This document shows positions 16,110-25,323 of a stretch of DNA of 64,000 nt, in pieces. Source of the DNA: Bacillus licheniformis DSM 13 = ATCC 14580 (GTDB lineage Bacteria; Bacillota; Bacilli; Bacillales; Bacillaceae); contig NC_006270.3 in NCBI RefSeq assembly GCF_000011645.1, positions 1,051,501 to 1,115,500 of the forward strand. Reading direction: 5' to 3'. Position 1 is the first letter of the stretch. Every line of letters starts with the position of its first letter. The translations under genes and the position numbers were made by a program. The notes under the pieces are model-generated. The model worked only from the letters and a program-made list of their open reading frames with translations, was not told the origin of the DNA and did no database searches.

Positions 16110-17006
16110 ATGCTCAAAATCGATCACGTTACGAAAAGGTTCGGTTCATTTACAGCCGTAAACGATCTGACGCTGGAGATTCCAGACAAGCAAATGTTCG
16201 GTCTGCTCGGCGCCAACGGAGCAGGGAAAACGACGACATTCCGAATGATACTCGGCCTTTTGAATGCGACAGAGGGTACTGTCACATGGAAAGGACAGCC
16301 GATTAACTACGGTGTCACAAACAGCATCAGCTATTTGCCCGAAGAGCGCGGACTGTACCCGAAGCTGAAGGTGAAAGATCAGCTCGTGTACCTCGGACGC
16401 CTGAAAGGCATGACCAAACAAAATGCGCTCAAGGAAATGGAGAAGTGGCTCGAACGCTTCCATATTACAGAATACGCCGACAAAAAGGTTGAGGAGCTGT
16501 CCAAAGGGAACCAGCAAAAAATCCAGTTTATCACGGCCGTGCTGCACAAGCCGGAGCTTTTGATTCTCGACGAGCCGTTCAGCGGGCTCGATCCGGTGAA
16601 TGTCGAGCTTTTAAAAGACGCGGTCATTTCTTTGAAAGACGACGGCACCTCGATTGTATTTTCAAGCCACAGAATGGAGCATGTCGAAGAGCTGTGCGAA
16701 CACGTCTGCATTTTGCAGCGCGGGACGCCTGTCGTTCAAGGGAAATTAAAAGAAATCAAACGTTCTTTCGGCAGAAAAAATGTCACGATTCACGCGGACG
16801 GCGACTTGAGCTTCTTGAAAGAGGCGGACGGCATCGTCAAATGGCGTGATCATTCCGAAGGAGTCCGCCTGCAGGTCGAGAATGAAGAAGTCTCTCAAGA
16901 GCTGTTTACAATGCTGCAAGGACGCGGGTTTATCAGAAAGTTTGAACTTGAAGAGCCTTCTTTGCATGATATTTTCGTCGAAAAGGTAGGTGCCCGTTAT
17001 GAATAA
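16110..17006 (+). CDS. yhaQ: ABC transporter ATP-binding protein YhaQ
   Basis: 298-residue ATPase of the NatA/ABC-2 export type. Walker A GANGAGKTT at 34-42, signature LSKGNQQK near 137-144, Walker B LLILDEPFSGLD near 156-167. Start ATG at 16110, with AAGGAGG 7 nt upstream; an earlier TTG overlaps this site. Couples with the permease YhaP, whose gene overlaps its end. Na+ or drug export is suggested by the family, without direct evidence. Confidence 0.9.
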   Translation: MLKIDHVTKRFGSFTAVNDLTLEIPDKQMFGLLGANGAGKTTTFRMILGLLNATEGTVTWKGQPINYGVTNSISYLPEERGLYPKLKVKDQLVYLGRLKGMTKQNALKEMEKWLERFHITEYADKKVEELSKGNQQKIQFITAVLHKPELLILDEPFSGLDPVNVELLKDAVISLKDDGTSIVFSSHRMEHVEELCEHVCILQRGTPVVQGKLKEIKRSFGRKNVTIHADGDLSFLKEADGIVKWRDHSEGVRLQVENEEVSQELFTMLQGRGFIRKFELEEPSLHDIFVEKVGARYE

Positions 17007-18267
17007 GTTTTGGATTGTTCTTTTTCATACATATATCAGCAAGCTGAAAACGAAGTCGTTCATCATTTCAACGGCCATCACGCTTGCGCTTGTCGTGCTC
17101 GTCACAAATTTGGGATCGATTATTTCCATGTTTGACGACGGCGGAGAGGGTGACAAGATCGCTGTCATTGATCGCTCAAATCAGCTGTACGACACGTTTG
17201 CCCAGCAGGTGAAAGCACTCGATACTGATGAAGCGCTGGAGGTCCAAAAAGCGGATAAGCCGGAAAAAGAGCTTGAAAAAGACGTCAGAGACGAAAAGCT
17301 CGAGGGCATTTTAATCCTGGAGAGAGATAAAAAAGGGGTGCTGAAAGGAACGTATAAAGCGCTCGATATCGCTGATTCCACAGCTGTCTCCACGATTGAA
17401 CAGGCGCTCTCGCAAGCAAAGATCGCCGTTGGAACGGCTGAATTGAACGTACCTCAGGAAAAGCTGAGTGAACTGTTTACACCGGTAAAAGTCAACAGTG
17501 TTGCCTTGAAAGAAGGCGCGAAAACCGAGGAAGAGCTTCAAAAGGCGACAGGGCTTGTGTATGTTGTGCTGTTTGTCATCTATTTTTCCGTTTTGATGTA
17601 CGCTTCAATGATTGCGACAGAAGTAGCGACGGAGAAGTCTTCCCGCGTAATGGAAATTTTAATTTCCAGTGTGCCGCCTGTCCAGCAAATGTTCGCCAAA
17701 CTGTTCGGCGTTGCCCTATTAGGCCTGACACAGCTTGCCGCGCTCCTTCTTGCCGGCTATCTGTCGCTTCAGTCCAGCCAGGAAAGCGGAGGGGATGCGG
17801 CTGAGCTGGTTAAAGGATTTTTTGATGTTTCCGGCGTACCTACTGCAACGCTTGTGTACGCGGTCATTTTCTTGATGCTCGGCTACTTCTTATACGCAAC
17901 TCTTGCGGCATTTCTCGGAAGCGTCGTCAGCCGGATTGAAGATGTTCAGCAGATGATTTCGCCGATGATCCTGTTGGTCGTTGCCGGATTCATGATTGCC
18001 ATGTTCGGACTGAATGCTCCGGATTCGACGTTTATTACCATCACTTCATTCATTCCGTTTTTTGCGCCGATGATCATGTTCCTCAGAGTCGGCGTGCTTG
18101 ATATTCCGTTTTGGGAAGCGGCTCTCGGCATCGGCATCACCGCTCTCACGATTGTGATTCTCGCCGTCATCGGGGCGAGGGTGTATAAAGGCGGCGTGCT
18201 CATGTACACAAGCGGCGGCGGATTGAAAAATATCAAACAGGCGCTTCGTCTGTCAAAAGATCGATAA
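16999..18267 (+). CDS. yhaP: ABC-2 type permease YhaP
   Basis: 422-residue NatB-like permease. One membrane segment near residues 20-41, a large charged extracytoplasmic domain (to about 175), then five membrane segments. Start at 16999 (MNKFW) matches the B. subtilis N-terminus and lies 8 nt inside the yhaQ reading frame, implying coupled translation. Confidence 0.9.
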   Translation: MNKFWIVLFHTYISKLKTKSFIISTAITLALVVLVTNLGSIISMFDDGGEGDKIAVIDRSNQLYDTFAQQVKALDTDEALEVQKADKPEKELEKDVRDEKLEGILILERDKKGVLKGTYKALDIADSTAVSTIEQALSQAKIAVGTAELNVPQEKLSELFTPVKVNSVALKEGAKTEEELQKATGLVYVVLFVIYFSVLMYASMIATEVATEKSSRVMEILISSVPPVQQMFAKLFGVALLGLTQLAALLLAGYLSLQSSQESGGDAAELVKGFFDVSGVPTATLVYAVIFLMLGYFLYATLAAFLGSVVSRIEDVQQMISPMILLVVAGFMIAMFGLNAPDSTFITITSFIPFFAPMIMFLRVGVLDIPFWEAALGIGITALTIVILAVIGARVYKGGVLMYTSGGGLKNIKQALRLSKDR

Positions 18268-18275
18268 TGAAAAAG

Positions 18276-18306
18276 AAAAGCAGCTTGAAAGATAAGCTGC
18301 TTTTTT
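18276..18306 (+). terminator. yhaQP terminator
   Basis: AAAAGCAGCTT pairs with AAGCTGCTTTT, 7-nt loop, T6 tail. Confidence 0.9.
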
Positions 18307-18386
18307 CATGCAAATAGTAGAACGTGCATTCGCTTTCAACCCGTGGTAGAATGGGAGCAGAATGTTTTATGAAAAGGAGCAGAAGA

Positions 18387-19613
18387 TTGACAAACATCAC
18401 TTTCATTCATGCGGCAGATCTGCATCTGGACAGTCCGTTTCACGGCATCAGCCAGCTTCCCGAGGAGATTTATCAGCGGATCAAAAACAGCACATTTAAA
18501 AGCGCTGAAAATGTGTTTAAGCTTGCCATTGATGAACAGGCCGACTTCATTTTGCTTGCCGGGGACCTGTTCGACGAAGCAAACCGCAGTTTAAAAGCAC
18601 AGATGTTTTTGAGAAAACAATTTTTAAAGCTTAAAGAGAACAACATCCAAGTCTATGTGATTTTTGGCAATCACGATCATCTGGGCGGCGATTGGACGCC
18701 GATTGAATGGCCGGACAACGTCCACATCTTTTCAGCGGAAGACATTGAAGAAAAATCGTTTTACAAAGACGGCCGGCTCGCCGCAAGCATCTACGGCTAC
18801 AGCTATCCCGAGCGCTCAGTTTATGCCAATAAGGCCGCTGAAATCAAAAAAACGACCGACGCGCCCTTGCATATCGGCATGATTCATGGAACGCTTTCCG
18901 GGGAGAGCGGCCATGACCCGTACTGTCCTTTCTCCCTTCAAGATTTAAAAAACGGACAGATGGATTATTGGGCGCTTGGACATATACATAAAAGACAGGT
19001 CATTTCAGCCGCCGATCCGGCGGTGATTTATCCGGGAAACACACAATCCCGCCATATGAAGGAAACGGGGGAGAAAGGCTGCTATCTCGTCAATGTTTGC
19101 GGCGGAGAACTGTCCTTCGAATTTAAAGCCGTATCGGATGTCCTGTGGGAAACGGCCAGCATCGATATCTCCGGGACAAAGCAGATGACAGAGCTGATCA
19201 GCCTCATGCACGATGCCTTTCAATCTTTCAGAAAAAGAGGCAAGCCCGCATGCGTCAAGATGGTATGGACAGGAGAAACACCCTCTTATTTGGCGGAAGG
19301 ACAGGCCGGCATCGCGGACGAGATCCTTGACATCTTCCATGAAGAAGAACGGGAGGAAGACGCGTTCATCTGGCTTACCGCGATCGAAGATCAAACCGAT
19401 GCCGCCTTGTCGGGAATCGAACGGGACGCTTTTTTCCAGGAGCTTTTGCAAGAAATCCATGAGTTTCAAGATTTCAGCCTGATTCTTGACGATTTGGAGC
19501 GGCATCCGGTCTTTAGAAGACACGGAGAGCTGTTTAATGAGGAAGACTTCCGGGACATTCGCACGCAGGCTGAAAAACTGCTGCTTCATGAACTGAAGAC
19601 ATTGAAAAGATAA
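18387..19613 (+). CDS. yhaO: YhaO, SbcD/Mre11-like metallophosphoesterase
   Basis: 408-residue DNA-repair exonuclease-type metallophosphatase. All motifs are visible: ADLHLD (N-terminus), GDLFDE (near 55), GNHDH (near 92), GMIHG, and LGHIHKR (near 195). TTG start at 18387 behind AAAGGAGC gives the B. subtilis length. It is followed 13 nt later by yhaN, whose product resembles SbcC/Rad50, so the two probably form a nuclease-ATPase complex. In B. subtilis, YhaO and YhaN have been connected with DNA damage and sporulation work. Confidence 0.88.
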   Translation: MTNITFIHAADLHLDSPFHGISQLPEEIYQRIKNSTFKSAENVFKLAIDEQADFILLAGDLFDEANRSLKAQMFLRKQFLKLKENNIQVYVIFGNHDHLGGDWTPIEWPDNVHIFSAEDIEEKSFYKDGRLAASIYGYSYPERSVYANKAAEIKKTTDAPLHIGMIHGTLSGESGHDPYCPFSLQDLKNGQMDYWALGHIHKRQVISAADPAVIYPGNTQSRHMKETGEKGCYLVNVCGGELSFEFKAVSDVLWETASIDISGTKQMTELISLMHDAFQSFRKRGKPACVKMVWTGETPSYLAEGQAGIADEILDIFHEEEREEDAFIWLTAIEDQTDAALSGIERDAFFQELLQEIHEFQDFSLILDDLERHPVFRRHGELFNEEDFRDIRTQAEKLLLHELKTLKR

Positions 19614-19626
19614 GGGGGGATGCAGG

Positions 19627-22593
19627 GTGAATATACATGCGATACATATATACGGATACGGTAAATTCGCCAATCAGACATTCCGCCTGTCTCCTTCAAA
19701 TCTGCATTTGATCTACGGACTCAATGAAGCCGGGAAAACGACGCTCATGTCGTTTATTGAAAGCGTGCTGTTCGGTTTTCCGAAGACGAAACGGTACGAG
19801 CCGAAAACGGGCGTCATTTACGGGGGGATGCTTGAGGTCGGACACCCTGATTTCGGCCAAATCCGAATCGAACGGACGGCCGGAAAGCCCGAGCGGGTCA
19901 CCGTTTACTTGGAAGACGGCAGCACGAAGCCGGAAGGTTTTTTAAATGAGCTGCTGTCAGGCATCGACAGGCAGCTGTATAAAGCGATCTACTCATTTGA
20001 CGTGTTCGGCCTTCAGGAAATCCATAAATTCAACCGCGACAAAATCGGCCGTTTTCTGCTGTTTTCAAGTCTGTTCGGCTCTGATGCGATTTCCAAGCTG
20101 GATGCCGGCCTCGTGAAAAAGCAGGAAGAGCTGTTTAAACCGAACGGAAGGAAGCCGGAGCTGAACCAGGAGCTTGATCGGTTAAAAAGGCTTTCTGAAG
20201 ATTTGAAAAAGGCGAAAGCGCGGGAAGGCGGCTATTACCGTCTCTTAAACGAAAAAAAAGGCGCTGAGGCGTCGATAAAGGAAAGCGGACAACTGCTCAA
20301 AGATCTTGAGCATCTCGTCTTACAAATCGAGCAGGCCATTGAGATTCTGCCGGCGGCCGCGGAAATGCGCCAGCTAAAAGAGCAGCTCGCATCCCTCGGC
20401 GGCTCAGAAGAAAGCCGTTTCCCCGAAGGCGGACTTTTCGAGCTCGAAAAGCTCGAATCCCACCTGCATCCAAAAGCGGCTCAGCTGAAGGCGCTGGAAG
20501 AAAAAAAGCGCGGTTTGGAACAGCGCGCCGCCGCTTTTGCACCGGCTGAAGACTTCCTCGAGCACGAAGCCGAAGCGGAAGAGCTTTTAACGGCGTATCC
20601 GTTTTACCAGTCGTATACCGAAAAAATCGCGTCTTTGACTGAACAGCTTCACCAGATAAACGGACGGGTTCAAGCGGGGCTTGACCGCCTGCAAATCGAG
20701 GAATACGATATCCTCAATGCGGACACCACGTATGAATACGAGTGGAAACTGCAGGAAACCGTTCAGGCATACATAGAGCTGCGCGAACTGAAGCGGTCGC
20801 TCGACGAGCGGTTTGAGCAGGCGAGGGCTGATCTGGAGGAAGCGGAACAGGCCCATGCCGCTCTCAGCAATGAAGTGATGCCCGATGATGTCCGAAAACA
20901 AAAGGAAGAAACCCTTGGCCGCCTTGCGTCCGCCGGCGGTCATGCCGGAAGGCGGGAAGAGCTGATCCTTCAGCTGTCCTATCTGAAGCAAGAACAAAAA
21001 GTTCGGATGAAAAGAAGAAGGACCGCTTTTGCGGGAGCGCTTTGCGCTGCTTTTGCGGCAGCTTTTGCGGCGCTCTTTTTCAAGGAGTGGTTCCCGGGCG
21101 CTTTGCTCGCGCCGATTTTGCTGATATTTGCCGCTTTTATTTTAAAAAAGCCTGAGCCTTCCGCGGCGGCGGCTTTTATTCAAAAACAGCTGGATGATAT
21201 TGACCACAGCGGTTCAAAAGGCGGAGTAAGCGACAGCGCTTTAAGGGAGGAGCTGTGGAAGGACGACCAAACCCGGCAGCTCCTTATCGCCAAACAAGCT
21301 GAGCTCAGACAGAAAGAAGCGGAATATGAAAGAGCGATTCAAAAATTCGAAGAGTGGGAAAAGGATATCCGTCCGTATCAGGAGAAGACCGAGCGCTATT
21401 TAAAAGAGCTGAATCTTTCAATTGACCCGTCATTTTTAGCTGATGCGTACGCTTTGATTAAGGAACTCAGAGAGGAAATTTTGAAAAAGCGGGATATCGA
21501 GAAGGAACTGAGCCGCCTTCATGCTAAAAAAGCATCCTTTGAAGCGGGATTGAGAAAGCTTGTCACATCCCTCAGCCTTGCGGGCGGAAGCGTCCAAGAG
21601 CAGGTGTTTCAGCTGAAAAGCGAGCTTGAGTCCCAAAAAGAGAAACTTCGTCAAAAACAGGAAGCAGACGTGTCTTTAAAGCATGCGGCCGAACAAATCA
21701 AAGAGCTGGCGAAAGAGGTGGAATACTTCCAATCTCAAATTGCCGAACTCTTTCAAAAAGCAGGGGCGGACGGCCGTGAGATGTTCGTCGGACTGGCGAA
21801 GCGCGATCAAGCCAGAAAAGAACTAACGGCTAGGCTCGGGCAGCTCAAAAGAGAGCTCGGCAGACAGGACGAGAAGGCCGTTATGCTCGCCTCAGGCCAC
21901 TCTCTGGCAGAACTGAAAGGAAAGCTGGCCGAGACTCAGGAAAAAAGAGCGCGCATAGAAAAGCAGCTGACAGAAGAAAGGCAGACGGCGGCTAATTTCC
22001 ATGCAGAGCTCGCCAGACTTGAGGAATCAGGAGCGGTATCGGAGCTTGCCTATCAGACCGGGATGCAAAAAGAGCGGGTCGCCGAATTGGCCAAAAAGTG
22101 GGCAGCCGTCAAGCTGATCCGGCAGGCGGTCCAAAACAAGATAGATGAACATAAGAAGGTTCGGCTTCCGAAGCTGTTACAGACGGCTGAAACATTACTG
22201 AACCCATTGACTGCCGGACAATACGAAAAAATTTATTTTTCTGAAACAGATGATTCCATGATGGTCATGCGGAAAGACGGAGCTCTTTTTTGCGCACACG
22301 AACTGTCTCAGGCGACTTGTGAACAGCTCTATTTAGCGATCCGATTCGCTCTGGCCCTCTCCCATCAAAAGAATGTCAAATTGCCGTTCCAGCTGGATGA
22401 CAGCTTTGTCCACTTCGACCAAGAGAGGTTTAAACAAGTGCTGAACATTTTAAAAAAGCTTTCAGGCGAAGATCAGCAAATCTTGTATTTTACGTGTCAT
22501 GAACATGTAAGAGAAGCTTTCCGCGATGAAGATGTGATTCTGCTGCCTTCCGGAATGAAAAAGGTGGAAGGAAAGGAGATGACTAACAAATAA
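19627..22593 (+). CDS. yhaN: YhaN, SbcC/Rad50-like ATPase with membrane segments
   Basis: 988-residue ABC-ATPase of the Rad50/SbcC class. Walker A GLNEAGKTT at 31-39; long coiled coils at about 175-290, 375-460 and 540-840; signature-like ELSQATCEQLYLAIRFA and Walker B FQLDDSFVHFDQE near the C-terminus. Two membrane segments (about residues 466-502, rich in Ala and Phe) replace the apex where SbcC has a zinc hook, so the coiled coil may be tethered to the membrane. GTG start with AAGGGGGGA upstream. Operon with yhaO and probably yhaM. Confidence 0.88.
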   Translation: MNIHAIHIYGYGKFANQTFRLSPSNLHLIYGLNEAGKTTLMSFIESVLFGFPKTKRYEPKTGVIYGGMLEVGHPDFGQIRIERTAGKPERVTVYLEDGSTKPEGFLNELLSGIDRQLYKAIYSFDVFGLQEIHKFNRDKIGRFLLFSSLFGSDAISKLDAGLVKKQEELFKPNGRKPELNQELDRLKRLSEDLKKAKAREGGYYRLLNEKKGAEASIKESGQLLKDLEHLVLQIEQAIEILPAAAEMRQLKEQLASLGGSEESRFPEGGLFELEKLESHLHPKAAQLKALEEKKRGLEQRAAAFAPAEDFLEHEAEAEELLTAYPFYQSYTEKIASLTEQLHQINGRVQAGLDRLQIEEYDILNADTTYEYEWKLQETVQAYIELRELKRSLDERFEQARADLEEAEQAHAALSNEVMPDDVRKQKEETLGRLASAGGHAGRREELILQLSYLKQEQKVRMKRRRTAFAGALCAAFAAAFAALFFKEWFPGALLAPILLIFAAFILKKPEPSAAAAFIQKQLDDIDHSGSKGGVSDSALREELWKDDQTRQLLIAKQAELRQKEAEYERAIQKFEEWEKDIRPYQEKTERYLKELNLSIDPSFLADAYALIKELREEILKKRDIEKELSRLHAKKASFEAGLRKLVTSLSLAGGSVQEQVFQLKSELESQKEKLRQKQEADVSLKHAAEQIKELAKEVEYFQSQIAELFQKAGADGREMFVGLAKRDQARKELTARLGQLKRELGRQDEKAVMLASGHSLAELKGKLAETQEKRARIEKQLTEERQTAANFHAELARLEESGAVSELAYQTGMQKERVAELAKKWAAVKLIRQAVQNKIDEHKKVRLPKLLQTAETLLNPLTAGQYEKIYFSETDDSMMVMRKDGALFCAHELSQATCEQLYLAIRFALALSHQKNVKLPFQLDDSFVHFDQERFKQVLNILKKLSGEDQQILYFTCHEHVREAFRDEDVILLPSGMKKVEGKEMTNK

Positions 22594-22600
22594 AAGTGTG

Positions 22601-22609
22601 TGCTATAAT
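22601..22609 (+). promoter_or_regulatory. extended -10 promoter before yhaM
   Basis: TGCTATAAT, an extended -10, lies just after the yhaN stop. No good -35 is present. It would give yhaM its own start of transcription. Confidence 0.45.
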
Positions 22610-22642
22610 GATTTTATGTAGGAAAACGGAGGGAGCTTTATC

Positions 22643-23587
22643 ATGGCAAAAGGTATCATGCTGCACGAAGTTGGCGAGCAGGTGGATTTGTACTTGCTCA
22701 TTAAATCGTCAACGAAAGGAATCGCAAGCAACGGGAAACCGTTTTTAACGCTGATGCTGCAGGATCAGTCCGGAGATATAGAAGCAAAGCTGTGGGACGC
22801 CAAGCAGCAGGACGAAGTGACCTACGGCCCGCAGACGATCGTGAAAGTGGTCGGCGACATTCATCATTACCGCGGGCGGAACCAGCTGAAGCTGAGAAAC
22901 ATCAGACCTGCAGGCGAGAACGAAAACGTCAAAATCGATGACTTTCTTGAAACTGCACCGATTCCCAAAAACGAAATGATGGATGCGGTCACTCAATATA
23001 TTTTTGAAATGAAAAACCCGAATATACAGCGAATCACAAGGCATCTTGTCAAAAAATACGGCAAGGAATTCATTGATTATCCGGCTGCGACGAAAAATCA
23101 CCACGAGTTCGTGTCAGGTCTCGCGTACCATGTTGTTTCCATGCTGAACCTGGCCAAATCGGTCGCAGACCTGTATCCGTCGCTCGATCGCGACCTTTTA
23201 TACGCAGGCGTCATTCTGCATGACCTTGGAAAAGTAAAAGAACTATCCGGCCCGGTGTCCACGACATATACTGTCGAAGGGAACCTGCTGGGGCACATAT
23301 CGATTATGGTGACAGAAATTGCAAAAGCCGCCGAAGAGCTTCAAATTGATTCAGAAGAAGTGCTGATTCTTCAGCATTTGATTTTAAGCCATCACGGCAA
23401 ACCCGAATGGGGCAGTCCGAAGCCGCCGATGGTCAAGGAAGCGGAAATTCTTCACTATATCGACAACCTTGACGCGAAGATCAATATGATGGACAGAGCG
23501 CTCGAACGGGTTAAGCCGGGAGAATATACCGAACGGGTCTTCGCATTGGATAACCGTTCCTTTTATAAGCCCGTTTTTCACAAATAA
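22643..23587 (+). CDS. yhaM: 3'-5' exoribonuclease YhaM
   Basis: 314-residue exonuclease with an N-terminal OB fold (about 15-95) and a C-terminal HD domain. The metal site is seen in H-F-V (near 155) and AGVILHDLGKVKEL (near 190-203), with a later conserved LSHHGKPEWGSPKPP. It trims 3' ends of RNA and DNA with Mn2+. GGAGGG lies 8 nt before ATG. Confidence 0.95.
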   Translation: MAKGIMLHEVGEQVDLYLLIKSSTKGIASNGKPFLTLMLQDQSGDIEAKLWDAKQQDEVTYGPQTIVKVVGDIHHYRGRNQLKLRNIRPAGENENVKIDDFLETAPIPKNEMMDAVTQYIFEMKNPNIQRITRHLVKKYGKEFIDYPAATKNHHEFVSGLAYHVVSMLNLAKSVADLYPSLDRDLLYAGVILHDLGKVKELSGPVSTTYTVEGNLLGHISIMVTEIAKAAEELQIDSEEVLILQHLILSHHGKPEWGSPKPPMVKEAEILHYIDNLDAKINMMDRALERVKPGEYTERVFALDNRSFYKPVFHK

Positions 23588-23655
23588 GCGTCATAACTTG
23601 TCTCCCTTTTGCATAATGTCTGGTATACAGTTTATTCAAAAAAGGGGGAAAAGCC

Positions 23656-23889
23656 GTGCTGCTGTTTCCGTGGTGGGTGTACCTTTGCATCGTCGGCATT
23701 ATTTTCAGCGCCTATAAGCTGATGACGACGGCAAAGGAAGAGGAAAAGATTGACCAGGCTTTTATCGAAAAAGAAGGCCGCATTTATATCGAACGGATGG
23801 AAAAAGAAAAAGCAAAGCGCATGAAGCGTACACTGGATGAAGATCAAGAACAGCATGAAAAATCGGCTGACAGCCATTCCATCGCATAA
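23656..23889 (+). CDS. yhaL: membrane-anchored small protein YhaL
   Basis: 77 residues: one N-terminal membrane segment (about 3-22) followed by a highly charged helical cytoplasmic tail. Described in B. subtilis as a sporulation-related protein of unknown role. GTG start, AAAGGGGG 7 nt upstream. Ends at a terminator shared with prsA. Confidence 0.8.
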   Translation: MLLFPWWVYLCIVGIIFSAYKLMTTAKEEEKIDQAFIEKEGRIYIERMEKEKAKRMKRTLDEDQEQHEKSADSHSIA

Positions 23890-23930
23890 AAAAAGCTGTC
23901 CGACCCCAACGAGGGGAGGACAGCTTTTTT
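23887..23930. terminator. bidirectional terminator of yhaL and prsA
   Basis: A6-GCTGTCC pairs with GGACAGC-T6, with an inner CCCC/GGGG pairing. Confidence 0.92.
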
Positions 23931-23934
23931 GGCG

Positions 23935-24795
23935 TCAGCTGCTGCTGCTTGTCTGAGCTTGACGCTGGTCGACTTGTTTTTTCAACTCTTTGTCTTTTAC
24001 TTTTAAATCAGCATCTTTGACAAGTTTGTCAATGACGGATTGCAGTTCAGTTTGATCATTTTGCTTTTGTTCTTGGACTTCTTTTTTAAGCTCTTTTTTC
24101 ATGTCTTCATATTTGCCGCGTTCTTCGTCTTTTTTAATGATGTGATAGCCGAATTGGGATTTCACAGGTCCGCTGATTTCGCCGGTTTTCAAAGCAAATG
24201 CCGCTTTGACGAAATCCTTGTCCATGTTATCGTCTTTGCCGACCCAGCCGAGGTCGCCGCCTTTTTCGGCTGTACCGTCAGTTGAATACTCTTTTGCAAG
24301 GTCTTCGAATTTTTCGCCTTTTTTCAGCTTTTTCTCAACTTCTTCAGCCGTTTTCTTTTCTTTCACAAGAATGTGGCTTAAGTGGATTTTGCCTTTCAGG
24401 CCGTCATAATATTCTTTTACGTCATCATCGGTTACTTTTATGTTATCCTTTGCGGCTTTTTGCATCAGAAGTTCGTATTTGATCTGTTCTTTGACGAAGT
24501 CTTCGCCTTTTTGGTCAATGAGCTGGTTGAGCTGGTCACCCATTGATTTTTTGTACTCGTTCAGCTTTTTGTCGATTTCTTTGTCGGAGACATCGTATTT
24601 ATCATCGAGTACTTTTTGCTGAACAAGCATGTTCAGTGCGTCCGCTCCGGCATTGTCTTTTAATGTTTGATAAAGGTCTTCTTTTGTAATATTTCCAGCT
24701 TTTGTTTCCGCAACAACCTCAGAATCTCCCCCGCTGCATGCGCTGAGAGCCAGCACGCTTGTCGCTGTAATCGCCGCAATTGCAATCTTCTTCAT
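23935..24795 (-). CDS. prsA: PrsA foldase, peptidyl-prolyl isomerase lipoprotein
   Basis: 286-residue lipoprotein on the outer face of the membrane that folds secreted proteins such as subtilisin and alpha-amylase. Signal peptide with lipobox LSAC, acylated Cys at residue 20; parvulin/PpiC domain from about 132 (KGKIHLSHILVK) to about 225 (FGYHIIKK); charged N- and C-terminal chaperone regions; Ser-rich end. Start at 24795 (MKKIAIAA) rather than an in-frame GTG four codons earlier, which would sit on the ribosome site. Confidence 0.95.
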   Translation of the reverse strand: MKKIAIAAITATSVLALSACSGGDSEVVAETKAGNITKEDLYQTLKDNAGADALNMLVQQKVLDDKYDVSDKEIDKKLNEYKKSMGDQLNQLIDQKGEDFVKEQIKYELLMQKAAKDNIKVTDDDVKEYYDGLKGKIHLSHILVKEKKTAEEVEKKLKKGEKFEDLAKEYSTDGTAEKGGDLGWVGKDDNMDKDFVKAAFALKTGEISGPVKSQFGYHIIKKDEERGKYEDMKKELKKEVQEQKQNDQTELQSVIDKLVKDADLKVKDKELKKQVDQRQAQTSSSS

Positions 24796-24844
24796 AAATG
24801 CAAACACTCCTAATCATAACAGTTTAAACTTTCCTTTGAATTGT

Positions 24845-24872
24845 ATCATATCATATTCTGACATGCTGTAAA
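24845..24872 (-). promoter_or_regulatory. sigma-A promoter of prsA
   Basis: On the minus strand TTTACA (24867-24872), 16-nt spacer, TATGAT (24845-24850) with an extended TG. Confidence 0.65.
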
Positions 24873-24958
24873 AAGATTTTCAACAGAGGGGCATCCGTCT
24901 AGTCAAATTTTCTTTCCGCTCATACAAATATATTGATCAAGAAAAGGAGGTCAATAAC

Positions 24959-25045
24959 ATGAGCGGAGGATACTCAAGCGGTTTTGCTTTATTGGTCGTG
25001 TTGTTCATTTTATTAATCATCGTTGGTGCAGCTTATCTGTACTAA
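24959..25045 (+). CDS. sscA: YjcZ-type sporulation peptide, probable SscA
   Basis: 28 residues: Gly-rich start, then the hydrophobic FALLVVLFILLIIVGAAYLY. This pattern defines the YjcZ/SscA family of tiny spore-coat-assembly membrane peptides, and the position beside prsA matches yhzE/sscA of B. subtilis. AAGGAGG lies 7 nt before ATG. A possible mother-cell -10 (CATACAAA) lies about 30 nt upstream. It has its own terminator. Confidence 0.75.
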   Translation: MSGGYSSGFALLVVLFILLIIVGAAYLY

Positions 25046-25060
25046 AACCTTAGAAAATGA

Positions 25061-25097
25061 GAAAAGAACCGTCATTTTTTCAGGCGGTTCTTTTCTT
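25061..25097 (+). terminator. sscA terminator
   Basis: GAAAAGAACCG pairs with CGGTTCTTTTC (25085-25095), followed by TTTG. Confidence 0.8.
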
Positions 25098-25132
25098 TTG
25101 GACGATAGCCTAATCGTTTCATGACATTCGTG

Positions 25133-25141
25133 CATACACTA
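25133..25141 (+). promoter_or_regulatory. sigma-K-like -10 element
   Basis: CATACACTA fits the sigma-K -10 consensus CATAnnnTA exactly, 32 nt before the start of the second YjcZ peptide. No clear -35 was found. Confidence 0.4.
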
Positions 25142-25172
25142 ATGTAACGACTGGGGCAGAGGAGGTGTCAAT

Positions 25173-25271
25173 ATGGGCGACGGTTATGCAGGAGGTTTCG
25201 CTGGCGGCTTTGCGCTGCTTGTGGTGCTGTTCATCTTATTAATTATTATTGGTGCTTCTTGGATATGCTAA
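25173..25271 (+). CDS. second YjcZ-type sporulation peptide
   Basis: 32 residues with a GYAGGFAGGFALLVVLF start and a hydrophobic end closing in Trp-Ile-Cys. Core nearly identical to the peptide at 24959, so the two are tandem duplicates. GAGGAGGTG precedes ATG. Perfect terminator follows. Confidence 0.75.
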   Translation: MGDGYAGGFAGGFALLVVLFILLIIIGASWIC

Positions 25272-25276
25272 TAAAC

Positions 25277-25322
25277 AAAAGGATAGCTGCCGGATCAATA
25301 CGATCGGCAGCTATCCTTTTTC
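25277..25322 (+). terminator. terminator of the second YjcZ peptide
   Basis: 16-bp perfect stem (25277-25292 with 25305-25320), 12-nt loop, T-rich tail. Confidence 0.92.
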
Positions 25323-25323
25323 T

